A stretch of DNA of 64,000 bases from Rhabdaerophilum sp. SD176 (GCF_030143245.1 NZ_JARJNS010000002.1:124001-188000), one strand, 5' to 3'; positions 31,923-41,055 are shown, counted from the stretch's first letter. Numbers and translations: made by a program. The notes: generated from the sequence alone by a model not told the origin.

Positions 31923-32942
31923 TCAGCGGATTGCGGCGACGATATCGTCTTTCGCGACAAAACGCACCATCACCGAATGCGATTCGGCGGGCGGGCTGGC
32001 CAGCCGCCGGCGGAAGGTGGTCGATTCGCCGGGCGCGAGTTCGGGCTGGTCGGCCGTGGCGGTCCAGACGTAGATTTCCTGGCCGTTCGTCGAGCGGATC
32101 GAGAGCCGCATGACCGGGATCTTCTGCACGGATTTCGACAGGTTGGCGATGGTGCCGGTGACTTCCAGCGTCTCGAGCCCGTTCTCCCGCGAAAGGCGCG
32201 AGCGGACATTGTCGATATCGAGCAGGTGCTGTTTCACGCCGAGGCCGATCGCAGCGAAGAGCGGTGCCGTCTGCGGGAAGAGGCGAACGGTCTCGTGCCG
32301 GAGGATGCCGAGCATGGCCAGCGAGCCGATGCCTGCAGCCAGAACGATGCCGGTCATCGAGGTCCGACCGGCTTTCGCCTCATGGCGGTGATGGGCCTCC
32401 GCTGCGGCAAGGCGGCGGTTGCGACGGTTCGCCCGGCGATCGGGTTCGTCCTCCGGGCCGGCTTCTGCCGCTCCGGCAGGCGCCAGTCTTTCCGCCAATT
32501 CTTCCGGCACGCGGATCGGCTCGTCGAAACCGGCGGGCGCTTCTTTCGCGGCTGCGGACATCGGGTCCGCCGTATTCCGTGCAAGCGGGGCCGGGCTGGC
32601 TTCTTCGGCGAAAAGTGCCTCAAGTTCCTCGGGCGAGATCGCGCGTTCCTCGGCCGGGTTCTCGGCGGGAAGCCCAAAATCCATCGCGTCGATCGCGGCC
32701 TGGTCGAGTGCCGGCGCATCTTCGGCTTCGGGTTCGGCCTTTACTGCGGCCGCGCGGAATTCCGGCGGATTGATCTTCAGGTCAAGCGACGGGATGATCG
32801 TGCGCTTCTGCGGCGAATCCGGGTCCGTGGCTTCCCAGACCATGCGGCATTCGGCACAGCGGACCTTGCGGGGGCCCTTGGCGAAGAACGAGCCTTCCAG
32901 ATCATGGAGGGTGTCGCATTGGGGACAGCGGATCAACGCCAT
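31923..32942 (-). CDS. MJ0042-type zinc-ribbon membrane protein
   Basis: The protein begins MALIRCPQCDTLHDLEGSFF and carries the four-Cys MJ0042 zinc ribbon (CPQC and CAEC). A long acidic, Ala/Pro-rich linker follows, then one membrane helix at about residues 196-215 and an extracytoplasmic FxLYD-like domain of about 120 residues. I start at ATG 32942, where the family homology begins; ATG 32963 is also possible. The same gene lies divergent from ftsE in other Hyphomicrobiales. Topology suggests a cytoplasmic zinc ribbon and a periplasmic beta domain. Function is unknown. Confidence 0.85.
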   Translation of the reverse strand: MALIRCPQCDTLHDLEGSFFAKGPRKVRCAECRMVWEATDPDSPQKRTIIPSLDLKINPPEFRAAAVKAEPEAEDAPALDQAAIDAMDFGLPAENPAEERAISPEELEALFAEEASPAPLARNTADPMSAAAKEAPAGFDEPIRVPEELAERLAPAGAAEAGPEDEPDRRANRRNRRLAAAEAHHRHEAKAGRTSMTGIVLAAGIGSLAMLGILRHETVRLFPQTAPLFAAIGLGVKQHLLDIDNVRSRLSRENGLETLEVTGTIANLSKSVQKIPVMRLSIRSTNGQEIYVWTATADQPELAPGESTTFRRRLASPPAESHSVMVRFVAKDDIVAAIR

Positions 32943-33035
32943 GGGATTGTGAGGCTCGCGCATGAACTGGGGGGTTCACGGGATGTGCTCCCCCCTGCTA
33001 TTCCTCGCTGATGAGCGTTAAGGGCAGGTAAAACC

Positions 33036-33764
33036 GTGGTCCAGAACATCGATTCCGGGCCGAATCCGGCGCAAAATCCCGGGGATTCTTCCGAATCGCT
33101 GGAGCTTGTGCGATTCGAGAATGTCGGCCTGCGCTACGGGATCGGGCCGGAAATCCTGCGCGACCTCTCCTTCTCGATCCCCTCCCATTCCTTCCAGTTC
33201 CTGACGGGCCCTTCCGGCGCCGGCAAGACGACGTTGCTGAAGCTGATCCTGCAGACGCTGAAGCCGACGCGCGGCCGGGTGACCCTGTTCGGCAATGCCG
33301 TCAATGCGATCGACAAGGCGGAACTCGCGCGGCTGCGGCGCCGGATCGGCATTGTCTTCCAGGATTTCCGCCTGCTCGACCATCTGACGACCTACGAGAA
33401 TGTGGCGCTTCCGCTCGTCGTTCAGGGGCGCGAGGAGGCGAGCTACCGGGCGGAGGTGATCGAACTCCTGAAATGGGTTGGCCTCGGCGACCGGATGCAT
33501 GTGCCGCCGGTCATCCTGTCGGGCGGGGAGAAGCAGCGCGCGGCGATTGCCCGGGCGCTGATCGTGCAACCGCAGATGCTCCTGGCCGACGAGCCGACCG
33601 GGAATGTCGATCCCTCGCTGGCGCGCCGGCTGCTGCGCCTGTTCATCGAACTGAACCGCACCGGCACCGCCATCGTGCTCGCCACGCACGACCTGCAGCT
33701 GATGGATCTGGTGGATGCGCGGCGAATGGTCCTCGCCGAGGGGCACCTGCACATCTATGATTGA
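33036..33764 (+). CDS. ftsE: Cell division ATP-binding protein FtsE
   Basis: The 242-residue ABC ATPase starts at GTG. Walker A GPSGAGKTT, signature LSGGE, and Walker B LLADEPTGNVD are all intact. An N-terminal extension of about 25 residues precedes the usual FtsE start (LVRFENVGLRYG). FtsE pairs with FtsX at the divisome and regulates periplasmic peptidoglycan hydrolases. It is four bases from ftsX, forming one operon. Confidence 0.95.
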   Translation: MVQNIDSGPNPAQNPGDSSESLELVRFENVGLRYGIGPEILRDLSFSIPSHSFQFLTGPSGAGKTTLLKLILQTLKPTRGRVTLFGNAVNAIDKAELARLRRRIGIVFQDFRLLDHLTTYENVALPLVVQGREEASYRAEVIELLKWVGLGDRMHVPPVILSGGEKQRAAIARALIVQPQMLLADEPTGNVDPSLARRLLRLFIELNRTGTAIVLATHDLQLMDLVDARRMVLAEGHLHIYD

Positions 33765-33767
33765 GCG

Positions 33768-34778
33768 ATGAGCGCCGAACCGGATATCCAGGCAGGAGAG
33801 GCTCCGCGGCCGGGCTTCGGACGGGCGCTGGACGCTTTGCGCCGGCAGGCCGGCGCCCTGTTCAGCGCGCCGGGGCGGGGCGAGGCGCTGTCGCCCGTGC
33901 TGCCGGCCCGCTCGATTGCCGGACGGGCCCTGGTGCTCGTCATTGTCATCATGACCTTCCTTGCCGGGGTCACGGCCGGCGCCGTCCATCTCATCGCCGA
34001 TGCCTCGCGCGGCTGGTCGAACGACCTGTCGCGCGAGGTGACGGTGCAGGTCCGGCCGCTGCCCGGGCGCGATATCGAGGCCGATATCAAGGAGGCGGCC
34101 GAGATCGCCCGCCGCACGCGCGGGATCGAGGCGGTCCGGATCTTCGCCCGCAGCGAGGCCGAGAAGCTGCTCGAACCCTGGCTCGGGGCCGGGCTCGACC
34201 TGTCGGAACTGCCGGTGCCGCGGCTGATCGTGCTGAAGCTGGCTTCGGGGGCGGCACCGGATTTCGTGGCCCTCAAGGCCGCTTTGGCGGAGCGGGTGCC
34301 GAATGCCGGGCTCGATGATCACCGGCTCTGGCTTGGCCGGCTCAAGCTGATGGCGGATTCCCTCGTGGTGATCGGGCTCGTCATCCTTGCGCTGGTGCTG
34401 GTGGCGACAGGGCTCGCCGTGGCCTTCGCCACACGCGGCGCCATGGCCGGCACGGCACATATCATCGACGTCCTGCATCTTGTCGGGGCGGAGGACCGCT
34501 ATATCGCGCGCGAATTCCAGCGCCATTTCCTGCGGCTCGGCCTCCGGGGCGGGCTGGCCGGCGGGATGCTGGCGGTGTTCTTCTACCTCTTCATCTCGCT
34601 TTCGTCCGAGCGCTTCGCCTCGACACCGGGGGCGGAGCAGGTGGAGGCCCTGTTCGGCCGGTTCAGCCTGCCGATGGGCGGCTATGTCTCGGTGCTGCTG
34701 ATCGGGCTCATCGTCTCGGCGGTCACGGCGATCGTCTCGCGGGTCACGGTCTACCGTACGCTCGAGGGGCAGGACTGA
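33768..34778 (+). CDS. ftsX: Cell division protein FtsX
   Basis: The 336-residue protein has an N-terminal cytoplasmic tail of about 50 residues, a first helix at about 53-76, a periplasmic loop to about residue 190 with FARSEAEKLLEPWLG, and three further helices in the FtsX permease domain. It is the membrane partner of FtsE, with which it forms the mechanotransmission complex that activates cell wall hydrolases. The stop overlaps the ydcF-like start by one base (TGATG). Confidence 0.93.
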   Translation: MSAEPDIQAGEAPRPGFGRALDALRRQAGALFSAPGRGEALSPVLPARSIAGRALVLVIVIMTFLAGVTAGAVHLIADASRGWSNDLSREVTVQVRPLPGRDIEADIKEAAEIARRTRGIEAVRIFARSEAEKLLEPWLGAGLDLSELPVPRLIVLKLASGAAPDFVALKAALAERVPNAGLDDHRLWLGRLKLMADSLVVIGLVILALVLVATGLAVAFATRGAMAGTAHIIDVLHLVGAEDRYIAREFQRHFLRLGLRGGLAGGMLAVFFYLFISLSSERFASTPGAEQVEALFGRFSLPMGGYVSVLLIGLIVSAVTAIVSRVTVYRTLEGQD

Positions 34779-35407
34779 TGGCCACCGGTCCGGGAGGGCG
34801 GTGGCGTCTGCTGGCCGGGCTGGCCCGCTGGACCTTCCGCCTTGCGCTGCTCGGCGCGGCCTGCCTGGTTTTCGGAACGATCCTCTTCGCGGCGCGGCTC
34901 GACCGGCGCGAGCCGGTGGCCCTGAGTCCGGCCGAGGGAATCGTGGTGCTGACCGGCGGCGCCGATCGCATCCTCGACGGGCTCGGCCTTCTCGAGAGAA
35001 GGCTCGGGGAAAGGCTGTTCATATCCGGCGTCAATGCACAGACCAGGGCCGAGACGCTGAAGCGGCAATGGCCGGGCCGGGATGCCCTGTTCGCCTGCTG
35101 CATCGATCTCGATTTCCGGGCGCGCAACACCTATGGCAATGCCATCGAGACGCGGAACTGGGTTCAGCGGCACAGCTTTTCCTCGCTGATCCTTGTGACT
35201 GCCAGCTACCATGTGCCACGGGCGCAGCTCGAATTCGCGAGCGCCATGCCGCATGTGGCGCTGCAGGTCTATCCGGTCGTGCCGGAGGCCTCGCGCATCA
35301 ATCGCTGGTGGCAGGAGCCGGTGCTGACGCGCATCCTCGTGCTCGAATTCGTCAAGTATACCGCCGCGCGGGTGCGCATCCTCGTCGGGCTGCCCGGCCG
35401 GTCGTGA
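34778..35407 (+). CDS. YdcF family (DUF218) membrane-anchored protein
   Basis: The 209-residue protein has one N-terminal membrane helix (about 20-42) and a DUF218 domain with IVVLTGGADRI, ARNTYGNAIE and LILVTASYHVPRA. This is the family of ElyC/SanA/YdcF, several of which act in envelope polysaccharide metabolism. It overlaps ftsX by one base and is 83 bases from plsC, so it belongs to the ftsEX operon. The exact reaction is unknown. Confidence 0.9.
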   Translation: MATGPGGRWRLLAGLARWTFRLALLGAACLVFGTILFAARLDRREPVALSPAEGIVVLTGGADRILDGLGLLERRLGERLFISGVNAQTRAETLKRQWPGRDALFACCIDLDFRARNTYGNAIETRNWVQRHSFSSLILVTASYHVPRAQLEFASAMPHVALQVYPVVPEASRINRWWQEPVLTRILVLEFVKYTAARVRILVGLPGRS

Positions 35408-35490
35408 CGCGACTCCCTTGCCGGAGGGCGGGCATATGGGGCAGGAAGATCACTCGCGCCCGCCGCCTTCCTCCCATCCGGGGTTTCACC

Positions 35491-36264
35491 GTGCCGCTGA
35501 TCATCCTCCGCTCTGTGCTGTTCCACCTGCTCTTCTACCCCTATTGCGCGTTCTGGTTCATCCTGGCCATCGGCACCTGGCCGTTTCCGCCTGGCCTTCT
35601 CATGGCCACGGCCCGCGGCTGGGCGCGCGGTGCGATCTGGCTTCATGCCATCACCACCGGGGCGCGGTTCGAGTTTCGCGGCCTTGATCGAATCCCTGCC
35701 GGCCCGCTTCTTGTGGCAGCCAAGCATCACAGTGCCTGGGAGACCATGGCGCTCCTGCTGCATGTGCCCCATGCGACCTACATCCTGAAGCGCGAGTTGC
35801 TGCGCCTGCCGCTGTTCGGCTGGCACCTGCTCAAGGCAAAGCAGATCCCGATCGATCGCGGCCAGCGCCAGCAGGCCCTGGCGAAGATGCAGGTCCATGC
35901 ACGCGAGGCGGTGGACCGTGGCGCGCAAATCATGATCTTCCCCGAGGGGACGCGGACGAAAGTCGGCGCGCCGCCGGATTACAAGTTCGGCGTGGCGCGG
36001 ATGTATGCCCAGCTCAACGTGCCCTGCGTGCCGGTGGCGCTCACTTCGGGCCTGGCCTGGCCCCGCAACACCCTTCTTCACTATCCGCGCCGGATCATCG
36101 TGGAATATCTCGATCCGATCCCGGCCGGACTGCCGCCGGAGGTTTTCTTCGAGCGGCTGAAGGCGACGATCGAGGACAATACCAACCGCCTGCTGGCGGA
36201 GGCCGGCTATACCCCGACCAGCGGGTCGGAGCGCAACGCTTCGCCCAGCCAAGCCAGTGCGTGA
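35491..36264 (+). CDS. plsC: 1-acyl-sn-glycerol-3-phosphate acyltransferase
   Basis: A GTG start at 35491 (VPLIILRSVLFHLLFYPYCA) gives 257 residues; no ATG lies before the conserved region. An N-terminal membrane helix is followed by the acyltransferase motif with H79 and E84 (KHHSAWET, the HX4E variant of HX4D), and the FPEGTRT motif near 151-157 that binds glycerol phosphate. It makes phosphatidic acid. The 3' end runs 58 bases into the convergent ChaC gene, so the last 18 codons of plsC are antisense to the ChaC C-terminus. Confidence 0.9.
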   Translation: MPLIILRSVLFHLLFYPYCAFWFILAIGTWPFPPGLLMATARGWARGAIWLHAITTGARFEFRGLDRIPAGPLLVAAKHHSAWETMALLLHVPHATYILKRELLRLPLFGWHLLKAKQIPIDRGQRQQALAKMQVHAREAVDRGAQIMIFPEGTRTKVGAPPDYKFGVARMYAQLNVPCVPVALTSGLAWPRNTLLHYPRRIIVEYLDPIPAGLPPEVFFERLKATIEDNTNRLLAEAGYTPTSGSERNASPSQASA

Positions 36265-36782
36265 TCGCGGATGCCCAGTTCCTCGATCGAGGCGAGGGTG
36301 TTCAGCACATAGTCACGGCATGAGCCGGAAAGGCCATGGCCCTGCAGGACGAGTTCGAGCAGGCGGGCATGGTCAAGCCCGCGCGCATATTGCGGGTGCT
36401 TCCGGTCCACCAGATAGGCGAGAGCCTTCACCTGCCGGCCATCGACCAGGCGGATCGGGCGGAACACCTCGCGATAGACCTTGTTGAGCTGTTCGCGCTC
36501 GGTCAGATAGGCATAGGTGGCCTCGACCTCGGATGCGGCCACGCGGAAGGCGATGCCCTGGCAGGCGCCGCCATGGTCAAGCCCGAGCACGAGGCCGGGC
36601 GCTTCCACCGTGCCGCGATGGCGCACCGAATAGACGCAGAGCGCCCGATGGGCGCCGCGCAGCAAGGCCGGGATGCGTTCCACATGGGCGAAGCCGGGCC
36701 GCCACATCAGCGAGCCGTAGCCGAAGACCCAGAGGTCCTGCCCGGCGATCTCGGTGGCGATTGACGAATTTGCGTGCGACAC
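36207..36782 (-). CDS. ChaC-type gamma-glutamylcyclotransferase
   Basis: The 191-residue protein shows the ChaC signature VFGYGSLMWRPGF at the start, with the substrate-binding YGSL loop, the YSVRHRG stretch, and a Glu in LTEREQL that matches the catalytic region. The enzyme releases 5-oxoproline from glutathione. It is convergent with plsC with an overlap of 58 bases and divergent from the DUF2125 gene by 81 bases. Confidence 0.92.
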   Translation of the reverse strand: MSHANSSIATEIAGQDLWVFGYGSLMWRPGFAHVERIPALLRGAHRALCVYSVRHRGTVEAPGLVLGLDHGGACQGIAFRVAASEVEATYAYLTEREQLNKVYREVFRPIRLVDGRQVKALAYLVDRKHPQYARGLDHARLLELVLQGHGLSGSCRDYVLNTLASIEELGIRDHALAWLGEALRSDPLVGV

Positions 36783-36863
36783 GATATCGGGTTTCAGGCG
36801 GTGGATCCGGCTGGCCAGCCCAGACGGTTCAGCAGGACGGGTTTACCGGAACAGGATCGAGAC

Positions 36864-37889
36864 ATGGCCGAACATATCGTCCCGCCCGGGGAATCAAAGC
36901 GTTTCCGTGCGGGTCTCTACCTTCCCTTCATCGGCATGGCCAGTCTTTGCCTGATCTGGACCGGAATCTGGTTCTTCAGCGCCAATCGCGCCGAAGCGAT
37001 CGCAGAGGCCTTTATCGCGCGCGAGGGTGAGCGCGGGCGCGAATGGGTCTGTCCGAACCGCTCGATCGGCGGCTATCCGTTCCGGATTGTCATTTCCTGC
37101 GTCGAGCCGCGGCTTGTTACTGTCGAGCCGGATGGCCTCCGGCGCGAGGGCCGGCTCGGCTCGCTCTCCCTGCATGCCCGCATCCTTTCGCCCGGGCATT
37201 TCATCGCCATTCTGGGGGCGCCTTTCGTCGCGCGCGAGGGCGAAAGCGGCATGATGGAGATCGGCTGGACCTCGGCCCGGGCGAGCCTGCGGGCCGGGGC
37301 GGAGAGCATCACCGAGGCCTCCGTGGAGATTGTCGGCCCGACCCTCGCTGCCGGCGCGCCGCAGCAGCTCGACATCCGCGCGCTGGCCAAAGGCATTGAC
37401 CTCCATATGCGCCGCTCGCCCGGCAACGTTGCCGGGACCGATCTCGTCGCCCTCGTGCAGGACCTGACCTTTGCCCCGCTCGATCATCTCGCCGGCACGA
37501 AGGATCCGATCCGGATGGAATTCCAGGCAACCGCGCCGGGGCTTGTGCCGGATCCGCGCGCCCGCTTCCAGGACGTGCTGGAGGCCTGGCGCCTCGGCGG
37601 GCAGAAAGCGCGGGTGATCGTGCTGAAAGCCAGCAAGGGCCCGGCCGTGATCGACCTTGCCGGCGAGATCGGCCTTGACGAGGCAAGGCGGCCGGAAGGC
37701 AACCTGCAGGGCCGCGCGCGCGGGCTCGACGGGTTGCTTGGCTCGCTGACGCGGCGGGGCGGGGTGGATATGGGCGGCCTGCTCGGCCGGCTGAGCGGCG
37801 GGCAGGGCATGCCGATCGCGCTCAGCCTCGAACGCGGCCGGATGCGGTTCGGCCCGTTCCCGATCGCCGAACTGGCGCCGCTCTACTGA
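36864..37889 (+). CDS. DUF2125 family membrane-anchored protein
   Basis: The ATG at 36864 gives 341 residues with an N-terminal membrane helix (LYLPFIGMASLCLIWTGIWF). The remainder is predicted extracytoplasmic, with WVCPNRSIGGYPFRIVISC near the start of the DUF2125 domain and repeated beta-rich segments like AsmA-type proteins. The frame extends upstream but without similarity. The protein may act in the cell envelope; no function is established. It is convergent with tyrA. Confidence 0.87.
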   Translation: MAEHIVPPGESKRFRAGLYLPFIGMASLCLIWTGIWFFSANRAEAIAEAFIAREGERGREWVCPNRSIGGYPFRIVISCVEPRLVTVEPDGLRREGRLGSLSLHARILSPGHFIAILGAPFVAREGESGMMEIGWTSARASLRAGAESITEASVEIVGPTLAAGAPQQLDIRALAKGIDLHMRRSPGNVAGTDLVALVQDLTFAPLDHLAGTKDPIRMEFQATAPGLVPDPRARFQDVLEAWRLGGQKARVIVLKASKGPAVIDLAGEIGLDEARRPEGNLQGRARGLDGLLGSLTRRGGVDMGGLLGRLSGGQGMPIALSLERGRMRFGPFPIAELAPLY

Positions 37890-37902
37890 GCCATGGCCGG
37901 CC

Positions 37903-38859
37903 TCAGCCGGCAGGCTCCTTCGGGGCGGCAAGGCCGGCATGGCGGCCGAAATCCGGCGCTGCGGTTTCCTGCCCGGAGGCGATGATGCCGCGCCGGATTG
38001 CCCGGGTGCGGGTAAAGAGCGCGTGAAGCCCCTCGCCATCGCCCCAGCGGATCATGCGCTGGAGCGCGGCGAGATCCTCGTTGAACCGGCCGAGCATTTC
38101 CAGCACCGCATCCTTGTTGGTGAGGAACACATCCCGCCACATGGTCGGGTCGGAGGCGGCGATGCGGGTGAAGTCGCGGAAGCCGCCGGCCGAGAACTTG
38201 ATGACCTCGCTCTCGGTCACGGCTTCCATATCCGCTGCCGTGCCGACGATGTTGTAGGCGATGAGATGCGGCACATGCGAGGTGATGGCGAGGACGAGGT
38301 CATGGTGCTCGGGCGTCATGATCTCGACATTCGAGCCGAAAGCACTCCAGAGCGCACGAACCCGCTCGATCGCCACCGGATCGGTGCCGGCCGGCGGGGT
38401 GAGGATTGACCAGCGATTGGCGAAGAGCTCCGCAAAGCCGGCATCCGGGCCGGAATGCTCCGTCCCGGCGACCGGATGAGCCGGCACGAAATGCACGCCT
38501 TCGGGGAGATGCGGGGCAATATCGCGCACGACGGCGCCCTTGACCGAACCGACATCCGAGACGATGGCGCCCGGCGCGAGATGCGGGCCGATCAGCTCGG
38601 CAATCGCCGCATTGGCGAGGACCGGCACGCAGAGGATGACGAGATCGCAGCCCGCGACGCCGGCGGCGGCATCGCCGGTCACGGTATCGGCGATGCCGAG
38701 TGCGGTGACGCGCGCCTGCACCGCGGCGTCACGGTCAATTGCCACGATCGTGCGCGCGCTGTCCGACTGGCGGAGGGCGCGGGCGATCGAGGAGCCGATC
38801 AGCCCGAGCCCGACAATGCCGACACGCTCGAAGGGCAGGCTCGTCACGGCAGCCGTCAT
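37903..38859 (-). CDS. tyrA: Prephenate/arogenate dehydrogenase
   Basis: The 318-residue protein has an N-terminal NAD(P)-binding GLGLIGSS fold, the SDVGSVKG segment, [13 protein letters not shown] with the catalytic His, and the helical C-terminal domain with [14 protein letters not shown]-like [13 protein letters not shown]. It makes 4-hydroxyphenylpyruvate from prephenate (or tyrosine from arogenate). Its ATG overlaps the hisC stop by four bases, and it is the last gene of the chorismate mutase-hisC-tyrA operon. No ACT domain is present, so feedback control, if any, is not through one. Confidence 0.94.
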   Translation of the reverse strand: MTAAVTSLPFERVGIVGLGLIGSSIARALRQSDSARTIVAIDRDAAVQARVTALGIADTVTGDAAAGVAGCDLVILCVPVLANAAIAELIGPHLAPGAIVSDVGSVKGAVVRDIAPHLPEGVHFVPAHPVAGTEHSGPDAGFAELFANRWSILTPPAGTDPVAIERVRALWSAFGSNVEIMTPEHHDLVLAITSHVPHLIAYNIVGTAADMEAVTESEVIKFSAGGFRDFTRIAASDPTMWRDVFLTNKDAVLEMLGRFNEDLAALQRMIRWGDGEGLHALFTRTRAIRRGIIASGQETAAPDFGRHAGLAAPKEPAG

Positions 38860-39971
38860 GACAGGGCTTTCGCCGCGTCCTTGCCGAGGAAGCCGGCCAG
38901 GGCCGCCACGACGGCGCGGTTTGATTCCTCGTTTCCGATGGTCAGGCGGAGGGCGCCGGGCATGCCATAGGCGTCCATCCGGCGCAGGATGATGCCGCGC
39001 TCGGTGAGGTACGCATCGGCATCGGCGGCGCCCTTGCCGGCTTCCTTCGGGAAATGGACAAGCACAAAATTCCCGACGGAAGGCGTGACCTCAAGGCCAA
39101 GGCTTTCCAGCGCAGCCGTCATTTTTTCGAGCCAGAGATTGTTATGCGCCACCGCCTTGTCTTCGTGGGCGGCGTCTTCCATCGCGGCCACGCCTGCCGC
39201 GATGGCCGGGCCGTTCATGTTGAACGGGCCGCGGATGCGGTTCAGCACGTCGATGATGGCCGGCGGGCCATAGAGCCAGCCGATACGCAGGTTGGCGAGG
39301 CCATGGATCTTCGAGAAGGTCCGCGTCATCACGACATTCTGGCTGGTGGCGACCAGTTCCAGCCCGGAGGCATAATCGTTCCGACGGACATATTCGGCAT
39401 AGGCGGCGTCGAGCACGAGCAGGATATCGCCGCGCAGGCCGGCATGCAGCCGCTTCACCTCGTCGAAGGGCAGGTAGGTGCCCGTCGGGTTGTTCGGATT
39501 GGCGAGGAAGACCATGCGCGTCCTCGGCGTCACCGAAGCGAGGATGGCATCGACATCGGCCGTGTGGTTCTTCTCCTTCGCGATGACCGGCGTGGCGCCG
39601 GCCGCCAGCGTGGCGATGCGGTAGACCAGGAAGCCATATTCCGAATAGATCGCCTCGTCGCCGGCGCTGAGATAGCCATAGGCGAGCAGCGAGAGCAGCT
39701 CGTCCGAGCCGGCGCCGCAGAGGATGCGGCCGGCATCGAGGCCATAGCGGGCGGCAATGGCCTGGCGCAGCTTCTCGGCACTGCCATCGGGGTAGAGTTC
39801 AAGGCTGGCGCCGGCGGCGCGGAAGGCCTCGATCGCGCGGGGGCTGGGGCCGAGCGGCGTCTCGTTGCTGGACAGCTTGTGCAGCTTCACCCCCGCGGGC
39901 GCCTTGCTCTTGCCCGGCATATAGGCCTGGATTTCGAGAATGCTCTGGCGGGGCTTGGGAACAGCGGTCAC
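38856..39971 (-). CDS. hisC: Histidinol-phosphate/aromatic aminotransferase
   Basis: From a GTG at 39971 (eight bases after AAGGAG) the protein has 371 residues. It is a fold-type I aminotransferase with [13 protein letters not shown] at the start, NPNNPTG in the middle, the DAAYAEY segment, and the PLP lysine in [16 protein letters not shown]. HisC enzymes transaminate histidinol phosphate and often prephenate or aromatic keto acids. The operon with chorismate mutase and tyrA argues for a role in Tyr/Phe synthesis, perhaps besides histidine. Overlap ATGA with tyrA. Confidence 0.93.
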   Translation of the reverse strand: MTAVPKPRQSILEIQAYMPGKSKAPAGVKLHKLSSNETPLGPSPRAIEAFRAAGASLELYPDGSAEKLRQAIAARYGLDAGRILCGAGSDELLSLLAYGYLSAGDEAIYSEYGFLVYRIATLAAGATPVIAKEKNHTADVDAILASVTPRTRMVFLANPNNPTGTYLPFDEVKRLHAGLRGDILLVLDAAYAEYVRRNDYASGLELVATSQNVVMTRTFSKIHGLANLRIGWLYGPPAIIDVLNRIRGPFNMNGPAIAAGVAAMEDAAHEDKAVAHNNLWLEKMTAALESLGLEVTPSVGNFVLVHFPKEAGKGAADADAYLTERGIILRRMDAYGMPGALRLTIGNEESNRAVVAALAGFLGKDAAKALS

Positions 39972-40000
39972 GGCCTTCACTCCTTCAGGGATGCGCAGGA

Positions 40001-40840
40001 TCAGGACCCGCTGCCGAGGCGAAAGCGCCGGGCATGGCAGCCGATCTCGATATAGCGCGACGGCGCGCATTTCGCCCCTTCCAGCGCGTCCGTCAATCCT
40101 TGTGCGGAGACTTCCGCCGGATGGGCGATCAAAAGATTGGCGCCATTGGCATCGCCGGCCGAGGCAACCAGTTCCGCGCCGAGCGCGGCAAGGGCCTCCA
40201 GTGCCGGCTGGCGCCAGCGTTCCGCCCGGACCGAGGCGAGGATGGTCTCGCGGGCGAGGCCCTCCTTCTGCGGCCGGGCGATCACGAAGACCGGCAGGCC
40301 GACCGGGTGGTCCGCCCGCTCGGCGAAGGGCAGGCGCGCGATGATTTTCGGCGCGGCCGGGTGTTCCAGCCCTTTCCACCAGGCGCCGAGCGTGGCGGAC
40401 TGGTCGATCCGGAACATGCCAAGATCACCCAGCGAGGCCGCCACGGCCGCGATCACCGCGCGGGAATCCTCTGCCGGCACGAAGGGCACGGTGAAGCCGA
40501 AATGGAAGCGCATGCTCTCGCGGATGGCGACATCGCCCCCCGAGAGATCGGCATGGACGCGATAGGGCACCTGCGTGAAGGTCGAGGTGGCAACGATGAC
40601 GCGCCAGATATTCTCCGGCGCGTCGATCGGCCAGCGTCCCGGCGCCTTCAGCACGATGCGGCGCATCAGGTCGGCCTCGCGATCGGGGCGGAAGGCCGAG
40701 CCGGTATCGCCGGCCGCGTTCTTGGCTGCGATCACCTGGCCGACAATCTCGCCGCGCTCGACAAGGGCGGCATGGATCACGCCGTCGATCCGGTCAATCT
40801 CCTGGCGCAGATGGGCGAGCGGCGGCGCGGCAGCGGACAT
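40001..40840 (-). CDS. Chorismate mutase with a prephenate-dehydratase-like C-terminal domain
   Basis: The 279-residue protein starts at ATG 40840 ([20 protein letters not shown]). Residues 8-95 form an AroQ chorismate mutase helix bundle, with Arg12, a Lys in AAKN, and RPDRE matching the active-site charges. The remaining 180 residues resemble the bilobed prephenate dehydratase fold ([14 protein letters not shown] onward), but the dehydratase Thr-Arg-Phe catalytic motif is not evident and no ACT domain is present. It converts chorismate to prephenate. It is the first gene of the operon with hisC and tyrA. Confidence 0.85.
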   Translation of the reverse strand: MSAAAPPLAHLRQEIDRIDGVIHAALVERGEIVGQVIAAKNAAGDTGSAFRPDREADLMRRIVLKAPGRWPIDAPENIWRVIVATSTFTQVPYRVHADLSGGDVAIRESMRFHFGFTVPFVPAEDSRAVIAAVAASLGDLGMFRIDQSATLGAWWKGLEHPAAPKIIARLPFAERADHPVGLPVFVIARPQKEGLARETILASVRAERWRQPALEALAALGAELVASAGDANGANLLIAHPAEVSAQGLTDALEGAKCAPSRYIEIGCHARRFRLGSGS

Positions 40841-40880
40841 GGACTTCCTCCCCTTGCCGGCCGTGACAGGGCCGGCGGAC

Positions 40881-40918
40881 TTGCATAAGGCCTCTCCTGT
40901 TGCATAAGGCGTCTCTTG
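40881..40918. repeat. Two tandem 19-bp repeats upstream of the chorismate mutase gene
   Basis: TTGCATAAGGCCTCTCCTG (40881-40899) is followed directly by TTGCATAAGGCGTCTCTTG (40900-40918), 17 of 19 bases identical. They lie 41-78 bases before the chorismate mutase start. Head-to-tail spacing of about two helical turns suits a regulator site, but this is inference. Confidence 0.8.
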
Positions 40919-40967
40919 CCGGCAGAGCAAGCGGGCGGGCGATGCGGGGAAGACATCCTACCCTCTT

Positions 40968-40983
40968 GTTCGTTTATTCGAAC
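40968..40983. promoter_or_regulatory. Inverted repeat in the AT-rich metX promoter region
   Basis: GTTCG (40968-40972) and CGAAC (40979-40983) flank TTTATT. The surrounding 50 bases are much richer in A and T than the genome, including GATATTATCC and TTTAAAC, as expected for the divergent promoters of metX and the chorismate mutase operon. It is a candidate operator. Confidence 0.4.
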
Positions 40984-41010
40984 GATATTATCCTTTAAAC
41001 AGGAATAGTC

Positions 41011-41029
41011 CGGAAAATCGAATTTTCCG
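41011..41029. promoter_or_regulatory. 19-base palindrome in the metX leader
   Basis: CGGAAAAT (41011-41018), CGA, ATTTTCCG (41022-41029) form a perfect 8-bp inverted repeat, 26 bases before the metX start. It could be a repressor site or an RNA hairpin near the ribosome binding site. It has no T run for termination. Confidence 0.45.
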
Positions 41030-41055
41030 ACCGACGGGAGCAGGGCAGCCAGCGC

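Noticed and set aside
40841-41055. SAM-II riboswitch before metX
   Set aside because: I looked for the conserved loop and pseudoknot pieces and did not see them. A covariance-model search would be decisive.
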